DNA from: JACVRW01 sp036519295
GTDB lineage: Bacteria; Actinomycetota; Thermoleophilia; Solirubrobacterales; Thermoleophilaceae
NCBI GenBank assembly: GCA_036519295.1
Contig: DATDLN010000083.1
Coordinates: forward strand, 1 to 44,308
DNA: 44,308 bases
Reading direction: 5' to 3'
The position numbers were made by a program, and so were the translations under genes. The notes below the pieces were generated by a model, which worked only from the letters and a program-made list of their open reading frames with translations, did no database searches and had not been told where the DNA came from. Below are positions 24,557 to 35,117 of the stretch, in pieces. Every line of letters begins with the position of its first letter. The stretch's first letter is position 1.

Positions 24557-25909
24557 GTGAGCGCGGCCGTGGAGAAGATGCGCCGGGAGGGGCTGCCCGA
24601 AATCGCCATCGAGACGTTCGCCCACTACGAACGGCGCCTCCGCGAGGGGGAGAAGGGGATGCTTCCCGAGTCCGAGATCGAGCCGCTCGAAGACCTGCCC
24701 GACGCTGACGAGCTGCCGGCGGGCGGAGAGGAGGTCCTCGACCGGGTGGTCGTGCTCAAGCTGAACGGCGGCCTCGGCACGAGCATGGGAATGACCGGAC
24801 CCAAGTCGCTGCTCGAGGTGAAGGACGGCCTCTCGTTCCTCGACATCATCGTGCGTCAGGTGCTCCACCTGCGCGAGCGGACCGGCGCGAGCATCCCGCT
24901 GCTGCTGATGAACAGCTTCGCCACGCGGGAGGAGTCCTTGGCGGCGCTGGAGCGCTACCCGGAGCTCGAGCTCGACCTGCCGCTCGACTTCATCCAGGGC
25001 AAGGTGCCGAAGCTACTCGCCGACAGCCTCGAGCCGGTGGAGTGGCCGGACGACCCGGCGCTCGAGTGGGCCCCTCCCGGGCACGGCGACGTCTATGCCT
25101 CCCTCGCCCCCTCTGGCCTGCTCGCCGAACTGCTCGACCGCGGCTACGAGTACCTCTTCCTCTCCAATGCGGACAACCTCGGGGCCGTGCTCGAGCCGCG
25201 CATCCTGGGCTGGTTCGCGGAGCAGGGCCTTCCGTTCCTGTCCGAGGTGACCGATCGCACCGAGGGCGACAAGAAGGGCGGGCACCTGGCCCGCCGCCGC
25301 GGCGGCGGGCTCGTGCTGCGCGAGACGGCCCAGACCCCGGAGGAGGACATGGACGCGTTCCAGGACACGACGCGCCACCGCTTCTTCAACTGCAACACGA
25401 TCTGGATCGACCTGCGGGCGCTGTCGCGCACGCTCGAGGAGCGCGGCGGCGTGCTCGGCCTGCCGATGATCGTGAACCGAAAGACCGTCGACCCGACAGA
25501 CCCCTCGTCGCCGGAGGTGATCCAGTTGGAGACCGCGATGGGCGCGGCGATCGACGTATTCGAGGGCGCGGCCGCGCTGCACGTGCCGCGGAGCCGCTTC
25601 GTGCCGGTGAAGACGACGAACGAGCTGCTCGCGCTCCGCTCGGACGCTTATCAGCTGGGCGACGACTGGACGGTTCGCTTGGTGCCCGCTCGCGAGGGGC
25701 GCCCTCCGTTGGTCGAGCTCGACTCCGACTACTTCAAGCTGCTGAGCGACTTCGAGGCGCGGTTTGCGGCGGAACCGCCGTCGCTGGCCCGCTGTGAGCG
25801 GCTCACCGTGAAGGGCGATGTTTCGTTTGGACGGGATGTTGTGGTTCGCGGCTCGGTGACGGTGGAGGGGCCGGCGCGGATCGAGGACGGGACGGTCCTG
25901 GAGGGGTAG
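24557..25909 (+). CDS. UTP--glucose-1-phosphate uridylyltransferase, eukaryotic-type (UDPGP family)
   Basis: The 450-residue enzyme makes UDP-glucose from UTP and glucose-1-phosphate. It carries the UDPGP signature VLKLNGGLGTSMGMTGPKS, with GGLGT at the nucleotide site and the lysine of GPKS, followed by NSFATREES, FLSNADNLGA (uridine/metal region) and VTDRTEGDKKGG. The C-terminus starts a short beta-helix (VSFGRDVVVRGSVTVEG). This family is typical of eukaryotes and is not homologous in detail to GalU; some actinobacteria carry it. The product is the substrate of Ugd, encoded in the same window. The start is GTG. Confidence 0.93.
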   Translation: MSAAVEKMRREGLPEIAIETFAHYERRLREGEKGMLPESEIEPLEDLPDADELPAGGEEVLDRVVVLKLNGGLGTSMGMTGPKSLLEVKDGLSFLDIIVRQVLHLRERTGASIPLLLMNSFATREESLAALERYPELELDLPLDFIQGKVPKLLADSLEPVEWPDDPALEWAPPGHGDVYASLAPSGLLAELLDRGYEYLFLSNADNLGAVLEPRILGWFAEQGLPFLSEVTDRTEGDKKGGHLARRRGGGLVLRETAQTPEEDMDAFQDTTRHRFFNCNTIWIDLRALSRTLEERGGVLGLPMIVNRKTVDPTDPSSPEVIQLETAMGAAIDVFEGAAALHVPRSRFVPVKTTNELLALRSDAYQLGDDWTVRLVPAREGRPPLVELDSDYFKLLSDFEARFAAEPPSLARCERLTVKGDVSFGRDVVVRGSVTVEGPARIEDGTVLEG

Positions 25910-26100
25910 GGCGATCGCCCGGAGGCGCCTCGCTGCATGGGGGCAGGGGGCTGGGTAAGGGTCGAGTCCGCGACCGGTCAGGGGGTTGGTCACGAAAGTC
26001 AACCATCGGTTGACCAAGCTGAACCGCTGCATCCGAAGATGAAGCGGGAGACGGATGGGTGCTATCGAGAGGGATGGGTGAATCGTTGCGAGCGGTGCTA

Positions 26101-26493
26101 TCAGTCGTCGTCAGGCTCCCTCTCGTCGTCTACCTCATCGTCGTCGTCCATCTCCCTCTCATCGTCTATCTCGCCGACGTCGTCGCCCCGGTCGTCGTCG
26201 ACATCGAGGCTCGACTTCGCGAAGTTCCTGTCCAACTTGACTTCGACCTCACGGCCGTCGCTTCTCCTGACTTCGACCTCCCAGGCTTCGCCCTGCTCGT
26301 CCTCCCGCTCGACGCCAGTGACCCGGCCGCCGCCGACCGCCCCGACGGCCGCCTGCTTCGCCCTGTCAGCATCGGGGCCTGTCGCCGACTGGTCGTCGGA
26401 GTCGCCCCCCACGGCCTGAGCGACACCCACCGCACCAGCCGCGATTGCCAGCCCGACCGCACCAGCAAGCACCACGCCGCGCCGTCGCGTCAT
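26101..26493 (-). CDS. Secreted PepSY-like protein with acidic tail
   Basis: The 130-residue protein has a signal peptide (residues 1-27, RRRGVVLAGAVGLAIAAGAV, ending in AQA), then a PepSY-like unit: DADRAKQAAVGAVGGGRVTG followed by EAWEVEVRRSDGREVEVKLD. The last 35 residues are almost only Asp and Glu with a few Arg. PepSY domains are thought to inhibit or modulate proteases outside the membrane. The acidic tail may bind calcium or other cations (inference). AAGGTGG lies about 7 bases before the ATG. It stands alone on the minus strand. Confidence 0.75.
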   Translation of the reverse strand: MTRRRGVVLAGAVGLAIAAGAVGVAQAVGGDSDDQSATGPDADRAKQAAVGAVGGGRVTGVEREDEQGEAWEVEVRRSDGREVEVKLDRNFAKSSLDVDDDRGDDVGEIDDEREMDDDDEVDDEREPDDD

Positions 26494-26665
26494 TCCGATC
26501 CACCTTCCGAATCGTTGAACCGGACCACGGTAGCCCTCGTCCCTGAGATGGGGCTGAGAGCGCTCTGGCCGCCCTCTGATCGTGAATCGCGCTCAAACCG
26601 CATTACCAAGCGGGACCACGAGGGGCGGGACGCTCGGGCCAAACTGGGAGGTACACGAACGCGAA

Positions 26666-26688
26666 GCGCCCCCTCGCTTAGGGGGTGC
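26666..26688 (-). terminator. Hairpin terminator after the repeat-containing membrane protein gene
   Basis: A 9-bp stem (gcgccccct / agggggtgc, with one G-T pair) and 5-base loop lies 55 bases past the stop codon on the minus strand. The following minus-strand bases are mildly T-rich (TTCGCGTTCG). Confidence 0.45.
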
Positions 26689-26743
26689 CTCGGGCAGCGG
26701 CGGCCGGGGGGCGAGCCGGGCGCTGCCCCCCGCTGGTAGCCGC

Positions 26744-27184
26744 TTACCGGAGAAGCGAGGCCGGGCCGTGCGGGTCGGTCTTGCTGCCGCGCGTCACCGT
26801 CCCGTCATTCGACTGTCCGATGGCCGCGGCGGTGGCCGCCTCGTCCTTCGTCTCGGTCACGGAGCTCGAGCCCAGCTGACTGATGGCCGCGGCGGTGGCC
26901 GACTCGTCCTTCGTCTCGGTCACGGAGCTCCGGTTCGCCAGGCCGATGGCCGCGGCGGTGGCCGCCTCGTGCTTGGCCGCGGTAGCGGAGCTCGAGCCTG
27001 CCAGCGGAGCGCGCAGTGCGACGGAGCTTGTACTCGAGGCCCCGTCGTTGTCGTTGGCGAGGATCACGACCGCGACGGTCAGGCCGGCGACGGCGATCAC
27101 CGCGACGGCGAGAAGCGCGCGCAGCTTGTTGAAATTGGAACGGAGAACGACTGCTGGGTGCTGTCTCGGGATTGCTTCTCCCAT
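26744..27184 (-). CDS. Single-pass membrane protein with 21-residue repeats, unknown function
   Basis: The 146-residue protein has a 22-residue cytoplasmic tail, one helix (LRALLAVAVIAVAGLTVAVVIL, about 22-43) and an outside region rich in Ala, Ser and Thr. That region repeats a 21-residue unit three times, with the core VTETKDEAATAAAIG. The repeats are also clear in the DNA. The start ATG was chosen because AGGAGG sits 5 bases before it; a longer frame to 27352 lacks hydrophobic or domain character. I do not recognise the family. The repeat region may be a stalk or adhesive/low-complexity segment; this is a guess from composition. Confidence 0.65.
   Translation of the reverse strand: MGEAIPRQHPAVVLRSNFNKLRALLAVAVIAVAGLTVAVVILANDNDGASSTSSVALRAPLAGSSSATAAKHEAATAAAIGLANRSSVTETKDESATAAAISQLGSSSVTETKDEAATAAAIGQSNDGTVTRGSKTDPHGPASLLR
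26819..26993. repeat. Three 63-bp tandem repeats inside a coding region
   Basis: A 49-base core (gatggccgcggcggtggccg on the plus strand, continuing to ggagctc) begins at 26819, 26882 and 26945, spaced exactly 63 bases. The first two copies differ by one base, the third by several. The repeats are in frame and encode the 21-residue units of the minus-strand membrane protein. Slippage could add or remove units without breaking the frame. Confidence 0.85.
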
Positions 27185-27545
27185 GACTCCTCCTGTCTGG
27201 GGGCGGCCGCTTCGGCGGCGAGCCCGGTGGTGTTTGCGGGGAACGACATCCATGGCGATCATGCGCCCGGCTGGTTGCACCGCGGCCACACGGCGGTAAC
27301 AGGCGGCAACGGAGGCTTTGGCGCGGGCGTGGCCCTGATCGGGGCCGAACACGCGGGGGCGCTCAAATCGAATGGGAACGCGGAATTACTAGCGGCGGAA
27401 CCGCCGGGCCAAACTGAGCGTTTGACCAATGTGTCGAACCCCCCAAGGAGGCGCGGCACCCGTGGCCTCAGACCCCCTACCCAGCCACGGCTATGCCCCG
27501 TTCACCGCCGGCCCGCCGAGTGCCACCCCGGCCGGCACGCCGGCC
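27185..27545. other. Intergenic stretch of 361 bases without a supported gene
   Basis: The stretch lies between the ctaG-like stop and the start of the repeat-containing membrane protein gene, both on the minus strand. Short open frames in it are arginine/proline-rich and unconvincing. The Shine-Dalgarno of the downstream gene is at its left end. A small GC palindrome (ggcggaaccgcc) near 27394 may be part of a terminator for the ctaG-like gene. Nothing else was recognised. Confidence 0.5.
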
Positions 27546-28400
27546 TCACGGCGCATTGGCCGACGCCGCCCGCGCGTCCTCGAGCCGCTCTCGCCGGCGC
27601 TGCTCCTCCTCCGACCGCGCGAGCATCGTTATGAACAGGGCGACCATCACGATCACGAGCGTCATCGACTGCTCGACCATCATGATCACGCCGCCCACGT
27701 TCTGGTCCTCGACCGGCGACAGGTTCCAGATGCGCGGCGTCTGCTCGTAGTAGGGGTAGAGCGCCGTGGAGCTCCACGCGAGGTAGATCCCGAGTGCGGC
27801 CAGCCCGGCCTTGGCAGCGCCGATGTAGCCGAGCGGCTGGAGGCCGGTGAGCCGGCGGCGCATCGGCACCGGCTGGATCAGCGGCCACCAGAGCGCGATC
27901 CCGGCCGCGAAGAACGAGAGGTGCTCGAGCAGATGCACCCCCGCGTGCTCGGTCGCGGCGTCGTAGAGCGCCGGCACGTGCCAGAAGTACATGAGCCCGA
28001 GCCAGAGCACGATGCCGGTGATCGGGCTGGCGAACGGCCCCAGGGCGCGCTCGACGCGAACCAGGCGGCGCGTGGCCGGCCGCATGATCACGCGCGAGAG
28101 CGCTAGGAGAAGAAGCAGCGGCGCGACGTCGCCCAGCAACACGTGCTGGACCATGTGCGCAGAGAAGAGATAGTCCTCGCCGAGGCCGTCGATCGGCGAC
28201 ACCAGGGCAGCGAGCAGCGCGACCATCGCGCCCGCGAACGCCGCCGCCTGAAGCGCGCCCGCCCCCCGACCGCCCGCCTCGCGCCGCGCCTGTCTGAAGC
28301 GCCAGACGTAGATCCCGGCGAGCAGCGCGAGCGGGGCGAGCACGGCGGGATCCGAAAGCCACTGGATGTGCGGGTGGCCGGCCGCATTGTCACCGGACAC
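27546..28400 (-). CDS. Cytochrome c oxidase assembly protein, Caa3/CtaG family
   Basis: The 284-residue membrane protein has seven predicted helices. Conserved histidines lie in FSAHMVQHVLLGDVAP, YFWHVPALYDAATEH and HLLEHLSFFAAG, as in the Caa3_CtaG family that helps insert copper into cytochrome caa3/aa3 oxidase. The C-terminal tail is charged (RSEEEQRRRERLEDARA) and cytoplasmic. The start is GTG. No oxidase subunit gene is in the window, although a damaged cytochrome c locus lies 9 kb away. It is divergent from a ComF-like gene. Confidence 0.9.
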   Translation of the reverse strand: MSGDNAAGHPHIQWLSDPAVLAPLALLAGIYVWRFRQARREAGGRGAGALQAAAFAGAMVALLAALVSPIDGLGEDYLFSAHMVQHVLLGDVAPLLLLLALSRVIMRPATRRLVRVERALGPFASPITGIVLWLGLMYFWHVPALYDAATEHAGVHLLEHLSFFAAGIALWWPLIQPVPMRRRLTGLQPLGYIGAAKAGLAALGIYLAWSSTALYPYYEQTPRIWNLSPVEDQNVGGVIMMVEQSMTLVIVMVALFITMLARSEEEQRRRERLEDARAASANAP

Positions 28401-28459
28401 GCGCGGGATTGTGGCAGCGGCGAGCCCACCCGTAACACCACACCGGCGATCCTCATCGT

Positions 28460-29143
28460 GTGCTCGCCCGGCTGCTAGCCCCGCCCCTCTGCTGGGGCTG
28501 TGGCGGGCCCGTCGGCCGGGACGAGCCGCTCTGCCTCGACTGCCGCCGGACGCTCCGGCACCTCGCCCCCGAGCCGGTCGACCTCGCGGGCATCGCGACC
28601 TGGGCCCCCGTGGCGTACGAAGGAGCGGCCCGCGAGCTCGTGCGCGGCCTCAAGTTCCGCGGCGCGATGGCCCTGGCGGACCCGATGGCTGCGCTGATCG
28701 TCGCGAACGCGCCGGAGGAGTTCCTGCCGCGCGCTGGAGGCGACCGGGCCGAGGCAGAGGCCAGCGCAACCTCACGCGGCCCGCTCGACGCGCGGCCCCC
28801 GGCGCTGGTCCCGGTCCCGCTTCACCCTGCGCGCCGCCGGCGGCGCGGGTTCAACCAGGCCGAGGTCCTCGCGCAGGCGCTCGCCCGCCGGACCGGCATC
28901 GCGGTCGCCGACCGGCTCACGCGCCGAGGCCCGGCGGGGACGCAGGTGGGCCGCCCGCGGCCGGAGCGCCTGGCCGCTCCGCCGGGCCGGATTCGGGCGG
29001 CAGTCCCCATTCGCGCGCGAGCGATCCTCGTGGACGACGTCGCCACCACGGGCTCGACGCTCGCCGCCTGCGCCCGGGCTCTCCGCGCGGCCGGGGCCGG
29101 GGAGGTGCGAGCGGTCACGTTCGCCCGCACGCTCGGGCGCTGA
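28460..29143 (+). CDS. ComF family protein (phosphoribosyltransferase fold)
   Basis: The 227-residue protein has an N-terminal zinc ribbon, CWGCG and CLDC, and a C-terminal phosphoribosyltransferase domain with LVPVPLHPARRRRRGFNQAE and the PRPP-binding motif ILVDDVATTGST. ComF proteins act with ComEC/ComFA in DNA uptake in naturally competent bacteria, but the family is widespread and its general role is unclear. The middle part has an Ala/Glu-rich insert (about residues 95-115) that is longer than in most members. The start is GTG. No other competence gene is nearby. Confidence 0.9.
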   Translation: MLARLLAPPLCWGCGGPVGRDEPLCLDCRRTLRHLAPEPVDLAGIATWAPVAYEGAARELVRGLKFRGAMALADPMAALIVANAPEEFLPRAGGDRAEAEASATSRGPLDARPPALVPVPLHPARRRRRGFNQAEVLAQALARRTGIAVADRLTRRGPAGTQVGRPRPERLAAPPGRIRAAVPIRARAILVDDVATTGSTLAACARALRAAGAGEVRAVTFARTLGR

Positions 29144-29168
29144 ACCGGCCGGCGGTGCCAGGCAGGCG

Positions 29169-29194
29169 CGGCGGGCGCCCGGCCGCGCCCGCCG
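29169..29194. terminator. Bidirectional hairpin terminator between convergent genes
   Basis: A perfect 10-bp stem (cggcgggcgc / gcgcccgccg) with a 6-base loop lies between the comF-like stop (25 bases before) and the end of the convergent secreted-protein gene (10 bases after). Position and stem strength suggest a shared terminator. Confidence 0.5.
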
Positions 29195-29204
29195 GCTCTG
29201 GCCC

Positions 29205-30257
29205 CTACAGCCTGGCCGACCGCATCCGGACCCTCAGCGGACCCCGCCTCGGCACGAGGGAGGCCACGACCTTCGTCCGCACCCGCTTGCGTCGTGCCAG
29301 CAGCTGGGCGCCGGGTGGGGTCGAGGCCAGGCGGAGCCGGACGCGGCCGGGGCGCTCGACGCGCATGTCGCCGGTCAGGATCGTGAGGAAGGGGCCGGCG
29401 CCCGTGAGGCGGTTGGCGGGCAGGGTGACGGCTGCGCTGAGACGCCCCGCCCTGGGGACTCTGAGCACCAGGGAGGCGCCGCCGCCCCGGAGGCGTTCCA
29501 CGTCCAGGACCCGCAACCGCCGCCGAGCCGCCGCTGAGGCCGTCTCGTCGAAGTCCTCGTCGAGCTCGTCCCCCTCGTCGAAGTCGTCGAACCAGTCGTC
29601 CTCCCAGTCCTCGCCCAGCCCGCCGCCGTCCGGATCCTGGCTCTCGTCGCCGAGGCCGTCCTCGTCGATGTCCGGCTCGACGACCGCGTCGTAGAGCAGC
29701 TCGATGCCCGTCCCCCCGTCCATCCCGCAGGGGCCGCACGGCTGACTGAACGACTGGATCGCGCCGTCGGGGCGCTGGCGCATCTTCACGCCGAGATCGA
29801 TCTCGCCCGTGCGGAAGAGGAAACCGACCGAGTCCCCGGGCTCCACGGTCAGGTGCAGACCCTCGACCTCGTGAAGCCCGCCGGTCGGCGAGGTCACGGG
29901 CAGGGGCGCCGAGTCGGCGACCGTGACGCCCACGCCGCCACCTTCGGCCGGCCGCAGGACCGCGATCCGCGGCGGCTCGGAGCCCGCGATCCTCTTGGCC
30001 TTAACGCTGGCCGAGACGAGGACGCCGGGCTCGGGCGCCTCCACCAGCGCGCCACGCAGGGCGAACTGCTGGAAGCCGATGCTGGTCCCCGTCGGGCACG
30101 CCGCGCATACGAACGAGTCGGGCGTGGCGGACGTATCGGGTGAGCCCAGGTAGCTGGCCGCATCCGCGCGCTGGGCGGCGAAGAAGATGGCCAGGAGGGT
30201 GGCCGCGACGATAGCCGCGGCGAGTGGGAGGGCTCTGAGACGAAGGGTCATGCTCAT
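29205..30257 (-). CDS. Secreted protein with calcium-binding (TSP3-like) acidic segment
   Basis: From the chosen ATG the product is 350 residues. A signal peptide ending AQRADA is followed by a jelly-roll-like extracellular domain (about residues 35-200), then PDIDEDGLGDESQDPD, a thrombospondin type 3-like calcium-binding motif, and a stretch of about 30 Asp/Glu residues. The C-terminal part (RVLRVPRAGRLSAAV type strands with regular basic residues) resembles the repeat domain common at the end of secreted Solirubrobacterales proteins. CAAC and CGPCG cysteine pairs may form disulfides. Starts at 30287 or 30251 are also possible. No known function; it is divergent from hpf. Confidence 0.7.
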   Translation of the reverse strand: MSMTLRLRALPLAAAIVAATLLAIFFAAQRADAASYLGSPDTSATPDSFVCAACPTGTSIGFQQFALRGALVEAPEPGVLVSASVKAKRIAGSEPPRIAVLRPAEGGGVGVTVADSAPLPVTSPTGGLHEVEGLHLTVEPGDSVGFLFRTGEIDLGVKMRQRPDGAIQSFSQPCGPCGMDGGTGIELLYDAVVEPDIDEDGLGDESQDPDGGGLGEDWEDDWFDDFDEGDELDEDFDETASAAARRRLRVLDVERLRGGGASLVLRVPRAGRLSAAVTLPANRLTGAGPFLTILTGDMRVERPGRVRLRLASTPPGAQLLARRKRVRTKVVASLVPRRGPLRVRMRSARL

Positions 30258-30290
30258 CCATTCGCAGAAGACGTGCGAATGGCTCACCTG

Positions 30291-30306
30291 ATGGGCGAGA
30301 GCCCAT
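30291..30306. promoter_or_regulatory. Perfect 16-base palindromic hairpin upstream of hpf
   Basis: atgggc-gaga-gcccat forms a perfect 6-bp stem closed by a GNRA-type tetraloop. TACCAT, a TANNNT -10 candidate for hpf, follows directly at 30307-30312. The palindrome thus covers the spacer region of the hpf promoter and could be an operator. Confidence 0.35.
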
Positions 30307-30335
30307 TACCATCGATTTCACAACCGGCGAAGCTC

Positions 30336-30341
30336 AGGAGG
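30336..30341 (+). promoter_or_regulatory. Shine-Dalgarno AGGAGG of hpf
   Basis: A full consensus AGGAGG lies 4 bases before the hpf ATG and fixes the start. Together with the -10 candidate at 30307 it gives a leader of about 27 bases, unlike the leaderless-type starts nearby. Confidence 0.6.
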
Positions 30342-30345
30342 GCGG

Positions 30346-30687
30346 ATGCGCATCCACGTGAAGGGCCGCAGCGGCGCGACTGTCGACGAGGAGCTGAGGG
30401 CGCGGGTTGAGAAAAAGCTGGCCAAGGTGGGACGGCAGGTGTCGCCGCTGGCGTCTGTCGAGATCGAGCTGAGGGAGGAGCGCAACCCGGCGATCAAGGA
30501 CTCGCAGGTGGCCGAGGCCACCCTGCACCTGAAGGGCGTGACCCTGCGGGCGAGCGAACGCTCCACCGACATGGGTCACTCGATCAACCTGGTGGCAGAG
30601 GACCTGGCGCGGCAGGTGAAGAAGCACCGCGACAAGCGCCGCAAGCGCCGCGAATCCGCCAAGGGACAGCAGCCGCGCGTGGCGTAA
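30346..30687 (+). CDS. hpf: Ribosome hibernation promoting factor (short form)
   Basis: The 113-residue protein begins MRIHVKGRSGATVDEELRAR and has the HPF/RaiA beta-alpha-beta-beta-beta-alpha fold, with VEIELREERNPAIKDSQVAE and the basic helix DLARQVKKHRDKRRKRRE that contacts 16S rRNA. It lacks the C-terminal dimerisation domain of long HPF, which is the more usual form in actinobacteria. It inactivates idle 30S/70S ribosomes in the cytoplasm. A frequent bacterial arrangement places it just before secA, as here. The assignment is by fold and synteny. Confidence 0.88.
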   Translation: MRIHVKGRSGATVDEELRARVEKKLAKVGRQVSPLASVEIELREERNPAIKDSQVAEATLHLKGVTLRASERSTDMGHSINLVAEDLARQVKKHRDKRRKRRESAKGQQPRVA

Positions 30688-30720
30688 GAGCGGCGCCTCT
30701 GCCCGTTTCCAGAGCCTTGC

Positions 30721-30726
30721 TACCGT
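30721..30726 (+). promoter_or_regulatory. Candidate -10 element (TACCGT) of secA
   Basis: TACCGT ends 7 bases before the secA ATG; with no Shine-Dalgarno visible, a leaderless secA message is suggested. SecA could also be read from the hpf promoter 46 bases upstream of its start. Confidence 0.4.
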
Positions 30727-30733
30727 AGCCTCG

Positions 30734-33596
<2,863 letters not shown>

Positions 33597-33613
<17 letters not shown>

Positions 33614-34719
33614 CGCCGGCGCCCTCCGCGACCGGCTGAAGCTGCTCGCGGACTATCTTTGACCCCGCTGGGCTAGAGGAGCGGCGGGCTCAGCTCGAAG
33701 GCGAGATGCAGGCGCCCGGCTTCTGGGACGACCAGGAACGGGCTGCCTCGGTCTCCGCCGAGCACTCCACCGTCGCGCGCCGTCTGGAGACCTTTCGGTC
33801 GCTCGAGCGCGACATCGACGATCTCGAGACGCTCGAGGAGATGGCCGCCGAGGACGAGTCGATTGCCGCGGAGCTGGAGGAGCAGCGCGCCTCGATCGAC
33901 TCTCGACTCGCCCAGCTCGAGGAGGCCCGCCTCTTCTCGGGCGAGTACGACTCCGGTGACGCCGTCGTGACGGTGAACGCCGGCGCCGGCGGCACCGACT
34001 CGCAGGACTGGACCGAGATGCTGCTCCGGATGGAGATGCGCTGGGCCGAGCGTCGCGGGATGAAGGTGGAGCTGAAGGAGGCCTCGCCGGGGGAGGAGGC
34101 GGGCATCAAGTCGGCGTCGTTCATCGCCCGCGGCGAGAACGCCTACGGGCTGTTCTCCGCGGAGAAGGGCGTGCACCGCCTGGTGCGGATCTCGCCCTTC
34201 GACGCCCAGTCGCGCCGTCACACCGCGTTCGCCGGTGTGGAGGTTGCCCCGCTGGTGGAGGACGCCGTGGAGGTCGAGATCGATCCCGACGACATCCAGA
34301 TCGACACGTATCGGGCGAGCGGGGCCGGCGGACAGCACGTGAACAAGACGGACTCGGCGGTGCGGATCACGCACGGGCCCACCGGCATCGTGGTTCAGTG
34401 CCAGAACGAGCGCTCCCAGTCGTCGAATCGGGAGACCGCCATGAAGATGCTGCGGGCGAAGCTGATCGAGCTGGAGGAGCGCAGGCGCCAGGAGGCGCTG
34501 GCGAAGGAGAAGGGGGAGGCCCAGGACGTCGGCTGGGGCTCACAGATCCGCTCGTACGTGCTCCACCCGTACACGATGGTCAAGGACCACCGCACGAACG
34601 TGGAGGCCGGCAACGCCCAGGCCGTGCTCGACGGGGACCTCGACGAGTTCGTGAGAGCCGAGCTGCTCCGCCGCGCCGGCGACGGAGCGGGAGGCGCCGG
34701 CGACGGAGCGGGACGCTAG
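33597..34719 (+). CDS. prfB: Peptide chain release factor 2, +1 programmed frameshift
   Basis: The gene needs a +1 shift: 21 codons from ATG (MAPLPNAGALRDRLKLLADYL) end in an in-frame TGA, and the protein continues one base later with DPAGLEERRAQLEGEMQAP. The joined product (33597-33659 plus 33661-34719) is 373 residues, normal for RF2. It reads UGA and UAA at the ribosome: SPF tripeptide in VRISPFDAQ, and GGQ in SGAGGQHVNKTDSAV for peptide release. The frameshift lets RF2 limit its own synthesis. The start lies inside the end of secA, so the genes are probably co-transcribed. The 3' end shares CTAG with the convergent GroES-like gene. Confidence 0.95.
33654..33663 (+). promoter_or_regulatory. 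RF2 +1 frameshift site (TAT CTT TGA C)
   Basis: CTT is the slippery codon, TGA the stop that RF2 reads inefficiently, and C the 3' base that weakens termination, as in other prfB genes. The usual AGGGGG Shine-Dalgarno-like element 3 bases before CTT is not seen; the bases there are GCGGAC. Frameshifting may therefore depend on the slippery codon and stop context alone. Confidence 0.85.
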
Positions 34720-35066
34720 TCGCCTTCGTCCTCGAACGCCCGCAACGGATCCTCGGGCCGCTGCTCGATCTCCTCGAGCACGCCCAGGAGCTGGCCCACA
34801 CGGCAGACGAGCAGCCGCTCCTCCTCGACCTCGACCCATACCCCCGCGGAGGCCGGGAACACCACGTGGTCCCCGGGCTTCACGGGCATCTTCACGCCGA
34901 CGTGGCCCCACCAGTCGAGCCCCGGCCCGACGTCGAGCACGATCCCGTGCTGGGGCGGCGGCTCGTGTTCCCCCGGCGGCAGCACGAGTCCCGACCGACG
35001 CACCCGATCGGGCTCGAGCTCCTTGATCACAACCTGGTCGAAGAGAGGCCTCAGCTGCTGCTTCAT
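34716..35066 (-). CDS. GroES-like co-chaperonin (Cpn10)
   Basis: The 116-residue protein opens LRPLFDQVVIKELEP, the Cpn10 beta strand normally reading IRPLxDRVLVK, continues with the mobile-loop-like RSGLVLPPG, then GIVLDVGPG, MPVKPGDHVVFPASAG and a final strand ERLLVCRVGQLLGVL. This is the GroES domain order, with an acidic tail of about 20 extra residues and no adjacent groEL. It may cap a GroEL encoded elsewhere or be a specialised paralogue. A TATCGT hexamer lies 11 bases before the ATG on the minus strand. Its TAG stop shares CTAG with the convergent prfB stop. It is divergent from ftsH. Confidence 0.8.
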   Translation of the reverse strand: MKQQLRPLFDQVVIKELEPDRVRRSGLVLPPGEHEPPPQHGIVLDVGPGLDWWGHVGVKMPVKPGDHVVFPASAGVWVEVEEERLLVCRVGQLLGVLEEIEQRPEDPLRAFEDEGD

Positions 35067-35105
35067 CGGTACCCGAAACGATAAGGGGGGTCGGGCCATC
35101 GTGGC

Positions 35106-35111
35106 TACGAT
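35106..35111 (+). promoter_or_regulatory. Candidate -10 element (TACGAT) of ftsH
   Basis: TACGAT ends 6 bases before the ftsH ATG, again the spacing of a leaderless transcript; no Shine-Dalgarno is visible. Confidence 0.45.
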
Positions 35112-35117
35112 TGCCAG

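Noticed and set aside
25909..25920. GGGCGATCGCCC palindrome containing the HIP1 octamer
   Set aside because: A single copy; a 12-base GC palindrome next to a stop codon is not evidence of a repeat family here. No stem beyond the palindrome and no T-run.
27397..27422. GGAAC-N18-GTT, a SigR/SigH-like promoter pattern
   Set aside because: It faces right, where no plus-strand gene begins for over 1 kb, and the pattern is short enough to occur by chance.
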